Source: Reyranella sp.
GTDB lineage: Bacteria; Pseudomonadota; Alphaproteobacteria; Reyranellales; Reyranellaceae
Direction of reading: 5' to 3'
DNA: 64,000 nt
Assembly: GCA_019750135.1 (NCBI GenBank)
Contig: JAIEOV010000055.1
Location: forward strand, 36,129 to 100,128
Within the stretch, counting starts at the first letter, position 1; each line of letters starts with the position of its first letter. Positions 19,769 through 28,043 of the stretch are shown here, one piece after another. The position numbers and the translations under genes are program-made. The notes below the pieces were generated by a model. It made no database searches. It was not told where the DNA came from and saw nothing but the letters and a program-made list of their open reading frames with translations.

Positions 19769-20692
19769 CTAAACCCCGACCTCGGCCACCATCTTCTTCA
19801 GCAGCGCGGCATCGGGATATGCGCCCAGCCCGGCCTGCACGTTGTCGCGCATGTGCTCGGGCTTGCCGGTGCCGGGGATGACGCAGGTTACGGCGGGATT
19901 GGCCAAGACGAACTTCAGCAACAGCTGCGCCCAACTCGTGCAGCCGATCTCGCCGGCCCAGTCCGGCAGCTTGCGCGACAGAAGCTTGCGCAAAAGGCCA
20001 CCACCGCCGAACGGCTGGTTGACGAGCACGGCGATGCCGCGCTCGGCCGCGAGCGGCAGCAGGCGGCGTTCGACGGCACGGTCGTCGAGCGCGTAGTTCA
20101 ATTGCACGAAGTCCCACTTCTCGGCGCGCATCACAGCTTCCAGCTCATCGTGGGCGCTCTGCGTGTAATGCGTGATGCCGAGATAACGGATGCGCTTGTC
20201 GGCCTTCCAGGCCCGCAAGGTCGGCAGATGGGCGCGCCAGTCGAGCAGATTGTGGATCTGCATCAGCTCGACATGGTCGGTCTTGAGCAGCGACAGCGAG
20301 CGCGTCATCTGCTCGATGCCGCTGTCGCGGCCCGACGTCCACACCTTGGTGGCGATGAAGGCCTTGTTCCGCGTGCCCCCATCTCGGCCACTAGGGGCGG
20401 CCAGCAGGTCGCCGACCACGCCTTCGGCCGCGCCGTACATCGGCGAGGTGTCGATCACCGAGCCGCCCGCCTCGAACAGGACGCTCAGCACCTCGGCGAG
20501 CGGCGCGCGCTCCTCGGCCCGGCGGCCGACATCGAAGGTCCGCCAGGTGCCGCAGCCGACGACGGGCAGCATCTCGCCGGAAGAGGGGATCTTGCGTTGA
20601 TGCATGCGGGCTCCCGTTTGCGCGTTCGCGCGGCCGGCGGCCAGAACGGTGGCGCCGGCAAGTCCGAGCAGGGCGGAGCGCGTCAAGGTCAT
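19769..20692 (-). CDS. Exported aldo/keto reductase-family protein
   Basis: The roughly 307-residue protein starts with a cleavable signal (MTLTRSALLGLAGATVLAAGRANAQ), unusual for an aldo/keto reductase. The TIM-barrel domain keeps the catalytic tetrad candidates Asp and Tyr in VIDTSPMYGAAE, Lys in IATKVW and His in MQIHNLLDW, and has a C-terminal VIPGTGKPEH cofactor region. The ATG at 20692 lies one base from the stop of the large upstream gene, so the two are probably translationally coupled. NADPH is scarce in the periplasm, so export in folded, cofactor-loaded form or a non-redox role is possible. Confidence 0.8.
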   Translation of the reverse strand: MTLTRSALLGLAGATVLAAGRANAQTGARMHQRKIPSSGEMLPVVGCGTWRTFDVGRRAEERAPLAEVLSVLFEAGGSVIDTSPMYGAAEGVVGDLLAAPSGRDGGTRNKAFIATKVWTSGRDSGIEQMTRSLSLLKTDHVELMQIHNLLDWRAHLPTLRAWKADKRIRYLGITHYTQSAHDELEAVMRAEKWDFVQLNYALDDRAVERRLLPLAAERGIAVLVNQPFGGGGLLRKLLSRKLPDWAGEIGCTSWAQLLLKFVLANPAVTCVIPGTGKPEHMRDNVQAGLGAYPDAALLKKMVAEVGV

Positions 20693-20693
20693 G

Positions 20694-23600
20694 TCACGCC
20701 AGTGAGATCTGATAGGCCTGTCCGGCGACCCGGACATCAGCGGGACGCCCATTCAGTGTCACGCGCGGCGCCTCTGCAAGTCCCGAGATCGTGAAGGATC
20801 GGGCGGCCTCGCCCTCCTGCCCGCGCTTCAGGACATGGCTGATGTCGCAAGCTTTCTCCCAAGGCCGGTACTCGACGCGCAGCAGCCCGACCTTGCCATC
20901 GGCCTGCAGCACCGCACCGTCGCGGGCCGTGAGGTGGAAGACCTGCAGGTCGGGCAGCGGGTTGTAGCCCACCACCGCGCCGCTCAGCGGATCGGCGATC
21001 AGATAGGCCTTGCGGCCGGGCTCGGTGACCAGCACGGCGCCTGCCTTCTCCAGCCGTCCGCTGGTGCCCTGCTGTGCCCAGCTCGTGTCGCGCTCGAGCC
21101 CGGCCGCCAGGTACGGCCAGGCGCCGTTCAGCCGCCGGTAGGGGATGGCGCGCTGCTGGGCGCCGGGATCGATCGGGAAATGCTCGAGGCTGGTCTGCCT
21201 GAAATCGGTCGTGAAGCCCGCTTCCAGAAGGTCGCCGCCGCTGCGATAGACGACGTCGAGCTGGCGCTTGCCGTCGTTCCAGTCGGCGTTGAGCGTGGCC
21301 GCCTCGATGTGACGTACGAAGCCCTCGAAGCTGCCATGCTGCTCCGCGTCGCCCATCTCCAGCACCAGCCCGCCATAAGTGCGCGTGGTGATCGCCCTGA
21401 GGTCGAGGTTCCTGGGCGCGATCGGCTGCCCGCGCCTGAGATTGAATATCGAGATCGTGAGCGCGGGCGCCACCATCGCACCGGTCGGCTCGGCCTTGCC
21501 GGCGATGCCGGCCGCGATCTCGATCTCGACGTCGCGGCCGAGATCGGACGCGGGCAACGGCAGGATCGCGAGGTAGCTCACGCCGTCATGTATCAGCATG
21601 CGCTGACCCGCTTTCAGGCGATGCGGGAAGGCCTCGATCTTCTTGCCGTCGGCATACAGCGTCCAGGTCCTGGGCTGCGAGAAGTTCCAGAGCCCGACGA
21701 CGGTCGCAAGCCGGGTGACGGCCTGGTCGCCCAGTGTTGCCAAGAACTTCTCGAGGTTGGTGTACGGCTTGGCGAAGATGATGGCGCGGTTGCGGCTCTG
21801 GAAGGTGAGGGTCAGGCCGGCCGCATTGGGGACGCCGCCGCTTGTCGTCGTGAGGTCGGGGCCGTTGGCCACATAACGCACCGTGAATGTGCCGAGATCC
21901 TCCAGACGCGTCGCAGCCTTGGGCTCGCGCACCCACTGGCCCAAGACAGGGACGGTGTGGCTGCGGATGTCGGTGCTGGCGAGACCGTGCCAGGCGCCGA
22001 GCCAGGCGCGTCGCCACAGCGGCGGCTTGAAGTAGCCGCGGATGGTCTCGGCCGATGTCTCCTCGAACGGCACCGGCTTGTCGTCGATCAGCCCCGCCGC
22101 CCAGTCCGGCGTCCACGGCGAATGCAGGGTCTGGATGGCTGTGCGTCCCGGCGGGAAGTCGTAGCCCCAGACCGGCATGCCCTCGACCGTCGCGTTCGCC
22201 GCCTTGTCGAGGTAGTTCGCCGTTCCCTTGCGCGACGAGGCATGCACCGCGCCGTAGACGCCGTCCTGCTCGACCAGCACGCCGCTGATGCGCGAGCGGC
22301 CCGACGAGGAGACGAAGCGGCGCAGCTTGGGATGATGGACGCTGACAAGCATCTCCATGGTGCGGTCGACCAGGATGCGGCCCATCAGCCGGTCGATCGG
22401 CAGCGGCGCGTAGTCGGCGAACATCTTCTGCGCGCTGAGTGTGATCGAGAGATAGTAGTGGTCGAGCATCTCCTGCGACGTGCCGTCCAGGAACGCCCAG
22501 AAGCGCAGCGGCAGCATCTCCAGCCCATGCCGTCCGTCGGCCATCGGATGGGCGCCGTCGATTATGGCGCCGCCAAGCAGAGCGCCCATGGCGGCAGTGT
22601 GGTTGAAGTTCTGGGTGCTGACCGCGAAGTTGTAGCCGTCGCGGAAGAACGACGCGCGGCCGCGCCAGTCGTGATTGCGCCGCCAGTAATCGATGGCGTC
22701 GGGGCTCTGCGGATGGACGAAGGCGCTGGTCTCGAGGTCGGGCTGCAGCCAGGCCCGCCAGTAGTTCTTCATGTGGTCCTGGACCGGCGCCGGCAGCAGG
22801 TCGCGGTAGATGTGCCAGACCAGGAGCTCGTCGGCGATGCTCCAGCCCACCCAGTAGCGCGGCGGCATCGCCAGCACCTCGCGCAGCCGGCTTTGGTAGG
22901 CCTTGTATCCTTCTTCGCCCGCGACATTGGACCAGTTGCTGACCTGATCGCCGCCGACCTTCTGCAGTTCGCCGACGCGTGCGCGCTGCCATGCGAGCTG
23001 CGAGTCGGCCCGTCCCTGCAGGCCGGGTGCGAGGACGCGTGTCGCCCGCTCGACGATCTCCTGCGGCGTGAACATCAGCGCGGTCGGTCGCGAACCGTCG
23101 GCCGTCAGCAGCGCCTTGCGGTCGAGCCGCGCCGGCACGGTGGCGGCGACGGTGCCGCCGCCCGTGATCGGCCGGCACGTCAGGACCAGGCGCGGATTGG
23201 TGAAGCGAAGCCCATGGCCGCCGGTCGGCATGGCCCATTCGTAGGCATCGGCCTGGCGATAGCGCGAATCGTAGGTCTCGACCTTGCGCAGCAGGAACCC
23301 GCACTGTTCGAGCGACAGCAAGCGAGCACCGGCCTCCTTGGCCAAAACGTCGGATGCCAGCAGGCGGGTGATGTCGAAGCGCGCCTCTCGCGCCGACACT
23401 GACAGCTCCTGCGGCTCCAGCAGGTCGCCATGGCGGTCGCGCTCGGGATCGGTCGCACCATAGCGTGCCCAGTAGCGGCGGCCGTTGACGCTGGCATTGA
23501 AGGTGGGGCCCGTCGCCTTGTCGGCCATCCACGGCCGCCGCAGGGGCCAGGCGCGGACATGCCAAGTGGGCGGGTCCTCGGTCCATAGCTTCTTGCCCAA

Positions 23601-23933
23601 CCCGTCACGACAAGTGTAGCCGGTCGGTACGATCTCATAGCCGTCGTACTGCAAGGCCAGTTCCGCCTTGAGCAGGACCTTTCCCTTGCGCAGCAGGATG
23701 GCGATGGCGTCGGCTGCGCCGGGAAAGCGCAGCAGCACCGAGCGATGCACGGCATCGACGGTGCGACCGCCCATGATCGGCGTATCCCAGTCGCGTCCAT
23801 CGATGGTCGCGGTCTCGCTGTCAGTGATATCGAACAGGTCCTCGCCGCGTGCTTGCACTGACGACGGCAGGGCGCTCGCACCTGCTGCAGCGGCAGTGCG
23901 CAGGAACATTGCCCGGGTCAGTCGAAGGGTCAT
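20694..23933 (-). CDS. Large exported protein of unknown function (1079 aa)
   Basis: No family is recognised with confidence. The N-terminus (TRAMFLRTAAAAGASALPSSVQA) is a signal peptide. The rest is soluble, with no membrane helices. It falls roughly into an N-terminal beta-rich region (40-290), a helical middle rich in Trp and Tyr (300-560) and a long beta-rich C-terminal half (600-1079). This plan, and aromatic stretches such as YWVGWSIADELLVWHIY, recall large periplasmic carbohydrate-active enzymes, but no catalytic motif was identified. It is coupled to the exported aldo/keto reductase gene downstream. The codon pattern is like that of its neighbours. Confidence 0.8.
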   Translation of the reverse strand: MTLRLTRAMFLRTAAAAGASALPSSVQARGEDLFDITDSETATIDGRDWDTPIMGGRTVDAVHRSVLLRFPGAADAIAILLRKGKVLLKAELALQYDGYEIVPTGYTCRDGLGKKLWTEDPPTWHVRAWPLRRPWMADKATGPTFNASVNGRRYWARYGATDPERDRHGDLLEPQELSVSAREARFDITRLLASDVLAKEAGARLLSLEQCGFLLRKVETYDSRYRQADAYEWAMPTGGHGLRFTNPRLVLTCRPITGGGTVAATVPARLDRKALLTADGSRPTALMFTPQEIVERATRVLAPGLQGRADSQLAWQRARVGELQKVGGDQVSNWSNVAGEEGYKAYQSRLREVLAMPPRYWVGWSIADELLVWHIYRDLLPAPVQDHMKNYWRAWLQPDLETSAFVHPQSPDAIDYWRRNHDWRGRASFFRDGYNFAVSTQNFNHTAAMGALLGGAIIDGAHPMADGRHGLEMLPLRFWAFLDGTSQEMLDHYYLSITLSAQKMFADYAPLPIDRLMGRILVDRTMEMLVSVHHPKLRRFVSSSGRSRISGVLVEQDGVYGAVHASSRKGTANYLDKAANATVEGMPVWGYDFPPGRTAIQTLHSPWTPDWAAGLIDDKPVPFEETSAETIRGYFKPPLWRRAWLGAWHGLASTDIRSHTVPVLGQWVREPKAATRLEDLGTFTVRYVANGPDLTTTSGGVPNAAGLTLTFQSRNRAIIFAKPYTNLEKFLATLGDQAVTRLATVVGLWNFSQPRTWTLYADGKKIEAFPHRLKAGQRMLIHDGVSYLAILPLPASDLGRDVEIEIAAGIAGKAEPTGAMVAPALTISIFNLRRGQPIAPRNLDLRAITTRTYGGLVLEMGDAEQHGSFEGFVRHIEAATLNADWNDGKRQLDVVYRSGGDLLEAGFTTDFRQTSLEHFPIDPGAQQRAIPYRRLNGAWPYLAAGLERDTSWAQQGTSGRLEKAGAVLVTEPGRKAYLIADPLSGAVVGYNPLPDLQVFHLTARDGAVLQADGKVGLLRVEYRPWEKACDISHVLKRGQEGEAARSFTISGLAEAPRVTLNGRPADVRVAGQAYQISLA

Positions 23934-24107
23934 CTCATGTTCATTGTTTCGTCATGTCGACGACAGCGCCAGAGCGTAAAAAATCCAGCCGCCATATTGA
24001 TGCCGTACGAGCGTTATTTGCTCGCTGTACCGAGAGATTCGGCAGCCTTCGCCATTGCCTGATCGTCGCATCATGACCATGTAGAGATCGAGCAGGAGGT
24101 TCAGCCT

Positions 24108-24368
24108 ATGATGCAGCCCATCGCCGAACCATTCGTCGTTGAAGTGTGGGGCAAGCTCGCCGGCGTCGTCCTGAAAGAGGGCGGTGCGTTCCGCTTCCAT
24201 GCCGTCGCTCCGCCGTTCCGCGAGCTCGATGGCGCGGAGTTCTCCATCCCCGGCTTTGCCCGGCTGGCTGCGGCGCGGCTCGATCCTCATACGCGTGACC
24301 CTCATACCCTCGATGGCGGTCGTTCCTTGGGCAGCGCCAGCCATTCGGCCAGCAGCTTGCCGTTGTGA
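24108..24368 (+). CDS. Small hypothetical protein (86 aa)
   Basis: The ATG at 24108 follows a strong AGGAGG at 24093-24098. The first 55 residues (from FVVEVWGKLAGVV to FSIPGFARLAAARL) look like a compact alpha/beta domain that carries protein-like codon bias. The last 22 residues overlap the 3' end of the convergent WYL regulator gene and are low complexity. The function is unknown. Confidence 0.6.
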   Translation: MMQPIAEPFVVEVWGKLAGVVLKEGGAFRFHAVAPPFRELDGAEFSIPGFARLAAARLDPHTRDPHTLDGGRSLGSASHSASSLPL

Positions 24369-24997
24369 TCCTGGAAGTGCGCCGCCAGCAGGCGTGAGCT
24401 GGCGATGCGCTCGACGCGGAAGTTGCGCAGGTCCTTTCTCAGCTCGCACCAGGCGCCCACCAGGCTGACATCGACGTAATAGGCCATGGCCAGCGGCCAG
24501 ATCGTGCGCCGCGTGCGACGGCGTTTCTCGTCGACATAGACGATGCGCAGCTTGCGCCGGTCGCGGATTGCGGCACGCATGTGCGCCATTTCGACCTTCG
24601 GTGCAACAGCATCGCCGCGCGACACATAGACCGGCGCATCGGCGACATGGCCGCGCAGGCTTTCCGGCAAGACCACGGTCACCTTGTCGAGTACGCGTGC
24701 CGCCGCATGTTGCAATTCGGAGTCGCGCACGCGCTGCACCATGCGCGCACCCACCGCGATCGCCTCGATCTCGTCGATGGTGAACATCAGGGGCGGCAGG
24801 TCGAAGCCCTTGCGCAGCACGTAGCCCAGGCCGGGCGCCCCCTCGATCGGCACGCGCCGCGCCTGCAGGGTCGCCACGTCGCGATAGATCGTGCGCACCG
24901 TGACTTCCAGTTCCTCGGCAAGCGCCGCCGCGGTCACCGGCTTCCTGGCGGTGCGGAGGACCTGGATGACGTCGAACAGGCGATCGGCGCGGCGCAT
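24302..24997 (-). CDS. WYL-domain HTH transcriptional regulator (YafY/PafC-like)
   Basis: The 231-residue protein has an N-terminal winged HTH (residues 1-60) with the DeoR-like segment AEELEVTVRTIYRDVATLQ. A WYL-type sensor domain follows (about 135-210), with a variant core around RRTIWPLAMAYYVDVSLVGAWCELR. WYL regulators bind nucleic-acid or nucleotide ligands or act as stress repressors. Its own ribosome site lies inside a perfect inverted repeat, which suggests autorepression. The divergent EamA exporter gene 49 bp away is the probable target. Confidence 0.88.
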   Translation of the reverse strand: MRRADRLFDVIQVLRTARKPVTAAALAEELEVTVRTIYRDVATLQARRVPIEGAPGLGYVLRKGFDLPPLMFTIDEIEAIAVGARMVQRVRDSELQHAAARVLDKVTVVLPESLRGHVADAPVYVSRGDAVAPKVEMAHMRAAIRDRRKLRIVYVDEKRRRTRRTIWPLAMAYYVDVSLVGAWCELRKDLRNFRVERIASSRLLAAHFQDHNGKLLAEWLALPKERPPSRV

Positions 24998-25000
24998 GCT

Positions 25001-25026
25001 GCTCCTGACATAACGCTGTCAGGAGC
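25001..25026. promoter_or_regulatory. Perfect 10-bp inverted repeat, likely WYL-regulator operator
   Basis: GCTCCTGACA and TGTCAGGAGC are exact inverted arms separated by TAACGC. They fill about half of the 49-bp gap between divergent genes. On the minus strand the arm supplies the AGGAG ribosome site of the regulator, so a bound repressor would block the regulator and the exporter together. Confidence 0.7.
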
Positions 25027-25046
25027 GCTCCGCTAGGGTCTTCGCC

Positions 25047-25940
25047 ATGAGCATAGCAGCGGATGGCGTCATGACGCGGCGCGAGGCGGCGCCCCCATGG
25101 CACGGCACGGTCGTGGTGCTGCTGTCGGCCTTCGCCTTCAGCACTGCCGGCCTGTTCACCCGCCTGGTCGAGACCGACGTCTGGACCATGCTGTTCTGGC
25201 GCGGCCTGTTCGGCGGACTGCTGATCGCGGCCTATGTCCTGTGGCGCGACGGCGCCGGCACGGTGGCCGCGATCCGTCGCATCGGCCGGCCCGGCCTGGT
25301 CGCGGCCGGCTGCTCGACCGCGGCCACCATCTGCTTCATCAACGCCTTGCGCGAGACCTCGGTGGCCGACGTGCTGGTGATCAACGCCACCGCGCCGTTC
25401 ACCACTGCGGCCATGGCGTGGGCGTGGACCGGCGCGCGCGAGCGGCGCACCACCTTGCTGGCGAGCGCCGTGGCGCTGCTGGGCGTCGTCGTCATGGTCG
25501 TGCCCACGCTCGGAACCGGCCGGCTGCTGGGCAACCTGCTGGCCTTCGCCATGACCGTCCTGATCTCGGGCATGATGGTGGTGATGCGGCATCACCGCGA
25601 TGTCGACATGCTGCCGGCGGCGTCGCTGTCGGCCTTCCTGTGCGCCCTGGTCGTGTGGCCGTGGGCATCGCCCCTGGGGGTGACCGTTACGGACTTCGGC
25701 TGGCTGGTCCTGTTCGGCACGACGCAGTTCGGGCTCGGCCAGCTCCTGCTCACCATCGGTCTGCGCTCGGTGTCGGCGACGCGCTCGGCCCTGATCGGCG
25801 CGCTCGAGACGCCGCTGGCGCCGGCCATCGTCTGGATCGTTCTGGGCGAGGTACCGGCCGTCATGACCGGCATCGGCGGCGCCATCGTGCTTGCGGCCGT
25901 GGTCGGTGATCTACTGGCAACCTGGGAGAGGCCGCGATGA
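25047..25940 (+). CDS. EamA/DMT-family transporter
   Basis: The 297-residue membrane protein has about ten hydrophobic helices arranged as two EamA repeats. The first starts at VVLLSAFAFSTAGLFTRL and the second near NLLAFAMTVLISGMMVV. The family exports amino acids, metabolites or drugs and is driven by proton exchange. The start at 25047 (MSIAADGVM) gives a short cytoplasmic leader. It is divergent from the WYL regulator, and its stop overlaps the RidA start in ATGA, so exporter and RidA gene are co-expressed. Confidence 0.9.
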   Translation: MSIAADGVMTRREAAPPWHGTVVVLLSAFAFSTAGLFTRLVETDVWTMLFWRGLFGGLLIAAYVLWRDGAGTVAAIRRIGRPGLVAAGCSTAATICFINALRETSVADVLVINATAPFTTAAMAWAWTGARERRTTLLASAVALLGVVVMVVPTLGTGRLLGNLLAFAMTVLISGMMVVMRHHRDVDMLPAASLSAFLCALVVWPWASPLGVTVTDFGWLVLFGTTQFGLGQLLLTIGLRSVSATRSALIGALETPLAPAIVWIVLGEVPAVMTGIGGAIVLAAVVGDLLATWERPR

Positions 25941-26400
25941 CTGCCGAGCAACGTGTGAAGGAGCTCGGCCTCGACCTGCCACCGCCCCCCCCCCAGCCGC
26001 CGGCAACTACGTGGCCGGCGTGCAGACCGGCGATCTCCTGTTTCTCTCGGGCTGCGGCCCGCAGCGCACCGACGGCAGCTATGTGCGGGGCAGGCTCGGC
26101 GCCGACCTCGATGTCGCGCAGGGCTATGATGCGGCGCGCGTCGCAGGCCTCGCCATGCTCTCGCGCATCCGCCAGCTCGCGGGCTCGCTCGATCGCGTGG
26201 CCCGTGTCATCAAAGTGCTGGGCATGGTCAACGCGGCGCCCGACTTCATCGAGCAGCCCAAGGTGATCAACGGCTTCTCGGATCTCATGGTCGAGGTCTT
26301 TGGCGAGGCTGGGCGTGGCGCGCGTGCCGCCGTCGGCATGTCGACCTTGAGCGGCGGCATGGCGATCGAGATCGAGATGGTGGTCGAGCTCAAGCCGTGA
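25937..26400 (+). pseudogene. RidA (YjgF/YER057c/UK114) family gene, frameshifted at a C10 run
   Basis: RidA proteins hydrolyse reactive enamine/imine intermediates. The ATG at 25937 opens a frame (MTAEQRVKELGLDLPP) that runs into ten C residues at 25985-25994. The rest of the protein (AAGNYVAGVQTGDLLFLSGCGPQ to EIEMVVELKP) lies in another frame. One added C, or two lost, joins both parts into a normal protein of about 154 residues. Codon quality is good on both sides of the break. This is either a homopolymer sequencing error or a real slippage/phase-variable site. The start overlaps the EamA stop. Confidence 0.8.
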
Positions 26401-26472
26401 TGCGGAAGGCGAGGAGTCGCCTCCGCCGCTCGACGCGCTAGATTATCGGTTCTGTATCGATGGAGGACACCG

Positions 26473-27027
26473 GTGATCAAGCGCAAGCAGCGCATTCCCA
26501 TGCGCGATCTCTCGACCATGCCCGCGGAGGACCGCGCTAATGTCGAGAAGAACGCCATGAACGGCGAGGTCTTCAACATCTTCAAGGTGCTGGCGCATCA
26601 TCCGCAGCTCGTGAAGCGTTGGACGCCGTTCGCCGGTCATATCCTCAGCAAGCAAACCCTGCCGTTCCGCGACCGCGAGCTCCTGATCCTGCGCATCGGC
26701 TGGCTGAACCAGGCCGAGTACGAGTTCGCCCAGCACGAGCTCATCGCCAGGCGCGGCGGCGTCTCCGACGAGGACATCGCGCGTCTCAAGGAAGGACCCA
26801 AGGCCAAGGGCTGGAGCGAGCATGAATCGGCGCTGCTGCAGGTCGCCGACGATCTCCACGAGAACTCCGTCGTCTCCGACGCGACCTGGGCAACACTCTC
26901 GAAGAAGTATTCGACCGAGCAGCTGATGGACGCGGTCTTCACCGTCGGCCAGTACAATCTGGTGTCGTGGGCGCTGAATAGCTTTGGTGTGCCGCTCGAC
27001 GATTTTTTGCCGAAAAGCGGGCCTTAG
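26473..27027 (+). CDS. Carboxymuconolactone decarboxylase (CMD) family protein
   Basis: The 184-residue helical protein matches the CMD/AhpD-like superfamily through LPFRDRELLILRIGWLNQ and YEFAQHELIARRGG, where CMD proteins place their active-site helices. It lacks the CxxC of AhpD peroxidases, so it belongs to the decarboxylase-like or uncharacterised side of the family. The GTG at 26473 is chosen because GGAGG lies 6 nt upstream; an internal ATG at 26500 is an alternative. It sits just upstream of a Bug receptor gene. Confidence 0.88.
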   Translation: MIKRKQRIPMRDLSTMPAEDRANVEKNAMNGEVFNIFKVLAHHPQLVKRWTPFAGHILSKQTLPFRDRELLILRIGWLNQAEYEFAQHELIARRGGVSDEDIARLKEGPKAKGWSEHESALLQVADDLHENSVVSDATWATLSKKYSTEQLMDAVFTVGQYNLVSWALNSFGVPLDDFLPKSGP

Positions 27028-27053
27028 GCTGAACTGTCCGGTAGAGTAGTTGG

Positions 27054-28028
27054 ATGAATACAACCCGACGTCGAGATTTTCTCGGCGGCGCTGCCGCGCT
27101 TGCCGCTCTACCCCTCTCGGCGCGTGCCCAGGCGGGCCCGACCCGCATCCTGGTCGGCTCGTCGCCCGGCGGCGGCCAGGACATGGTCGCCCGCATGGTC
27201 GCGGAGAAGCTCAACGGAGGTCCGATCGGCGCGGTCATCGTCGACAACAAGCCCGGCGCCAGCGGCATGATCGCCGCCGACCTGCTGGCGAAGGCGCCGG
27301 CCGACGGAACGACGCTGATGTCGGCCACGCAGACAGCCTATGCGGTCGCCCCGCAGCTCTACAAGAACGTCGGCTTCGACGCGCAACGCGACGTGACGGG
27401 GGTGGCCATGCTGGGCTTCAACCCGTTCGTTCTCGTCGTCCATCCCTCGTTCGAGGCGAAGACGCTCCAGGAGCTGCTCGACCTGGCCCGGGCCAAGCCT
27501 GGAACCCTCAATTACGGCTCGGGTGGCGTCGGCAGCGCGCCGCACATGGTCGTCGAGCTGCTGCAGCTCAATGCCGGCATCAAGCTCGTGCATGTGCCCT
27601 ATCGTGGCGAGGCCCCCGCGGTGGCGGATGTGCTGGCCCGGCAGATCGCCCTCACGTTCAACAACGTCGCGGTCGTGGCCGGCCACGTGAAGTCGGGCGC
27701 CTTACGCGCCCTCGCCGTGACCTCGCCGAAGCGGCTGGAGCTGCTGCCCGACGTGCCGACGATGGCCGAAGCGGGCGTGCCCGATGTCGAGGTCGAGACC
27801 TGGTTCGCGCTCACCGCGCCCAAGGCCACGCCGCGCGACATCGTGCGCGGGTTGAACGCCGAGGTGGTGAAGGCCCTGGCCGCGCCCGACCTCATGAAAG
27901 GCTACGACGAGCTGGCAATCCGTCCAGCCGGCGGGTCGCCCGACATCGTCGATGCCATGATCAAGTCGGAAGTGGCGCGCTGGAGCGAGGTAATCCAAAG
28001 AGCCGTCGTCAAGCTGGCGACGCACTAA
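27054..28028 (+). CDS. Tripartite tricarboxylate transporter receptor, Bug/TctC family
   Basis: This 324-residue periplasmic receptor has a twin-arginine-type signal (TRRRDFLGGAAALAALPLSARAQA). The family features follow: GPTRILVGSSPGGGQD, VDNKPGASG and HVPYRGEAP. It lies 26 nt after the CMD gene on the same strand, so the two may be co-transcribed. The ligand is unknown. It is one of three Bug genes in the window, each beside a different catabolic set. Confidence 0.92.
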   Translation: MNTTRRRDFLGGAAALAALPLSARAQAGPTRILVGSSPGGGQDMVARMVAEKLNGGPIGAVIVDNKPGASGMIAADLLAKAPADGTTLMSATQTAYAVAPQLYKNVGFDAQRDVTGVAMLGFNPFVLVVHPSFEAKTLQELLDLARAKPGTLNYGSGGVGSAPHMVVELLQLNAGIKLVHVPYRGEAPAVADVLARQIALTFNNVAVVAGHVKSGALRALAVTSPKRLELLPDVPTMAEAGVPDVEVETWFALTAPKATPRDIVRGLNAEVVKALAAPDLMKGYDELAIRPAGGSPDIVDAMIKSEVARWSEVIQRAVVKLATH

Positions 28029-28043
28029 CAGGGCAGGCGGGAC

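Noticed and set aside
23952..25595. A long minus-strand frame across the WYL regulator and EamA genes
   Set aside because: It covers two clearly coding genes in other frames and has a repetitive His/Asp/Gly composition.
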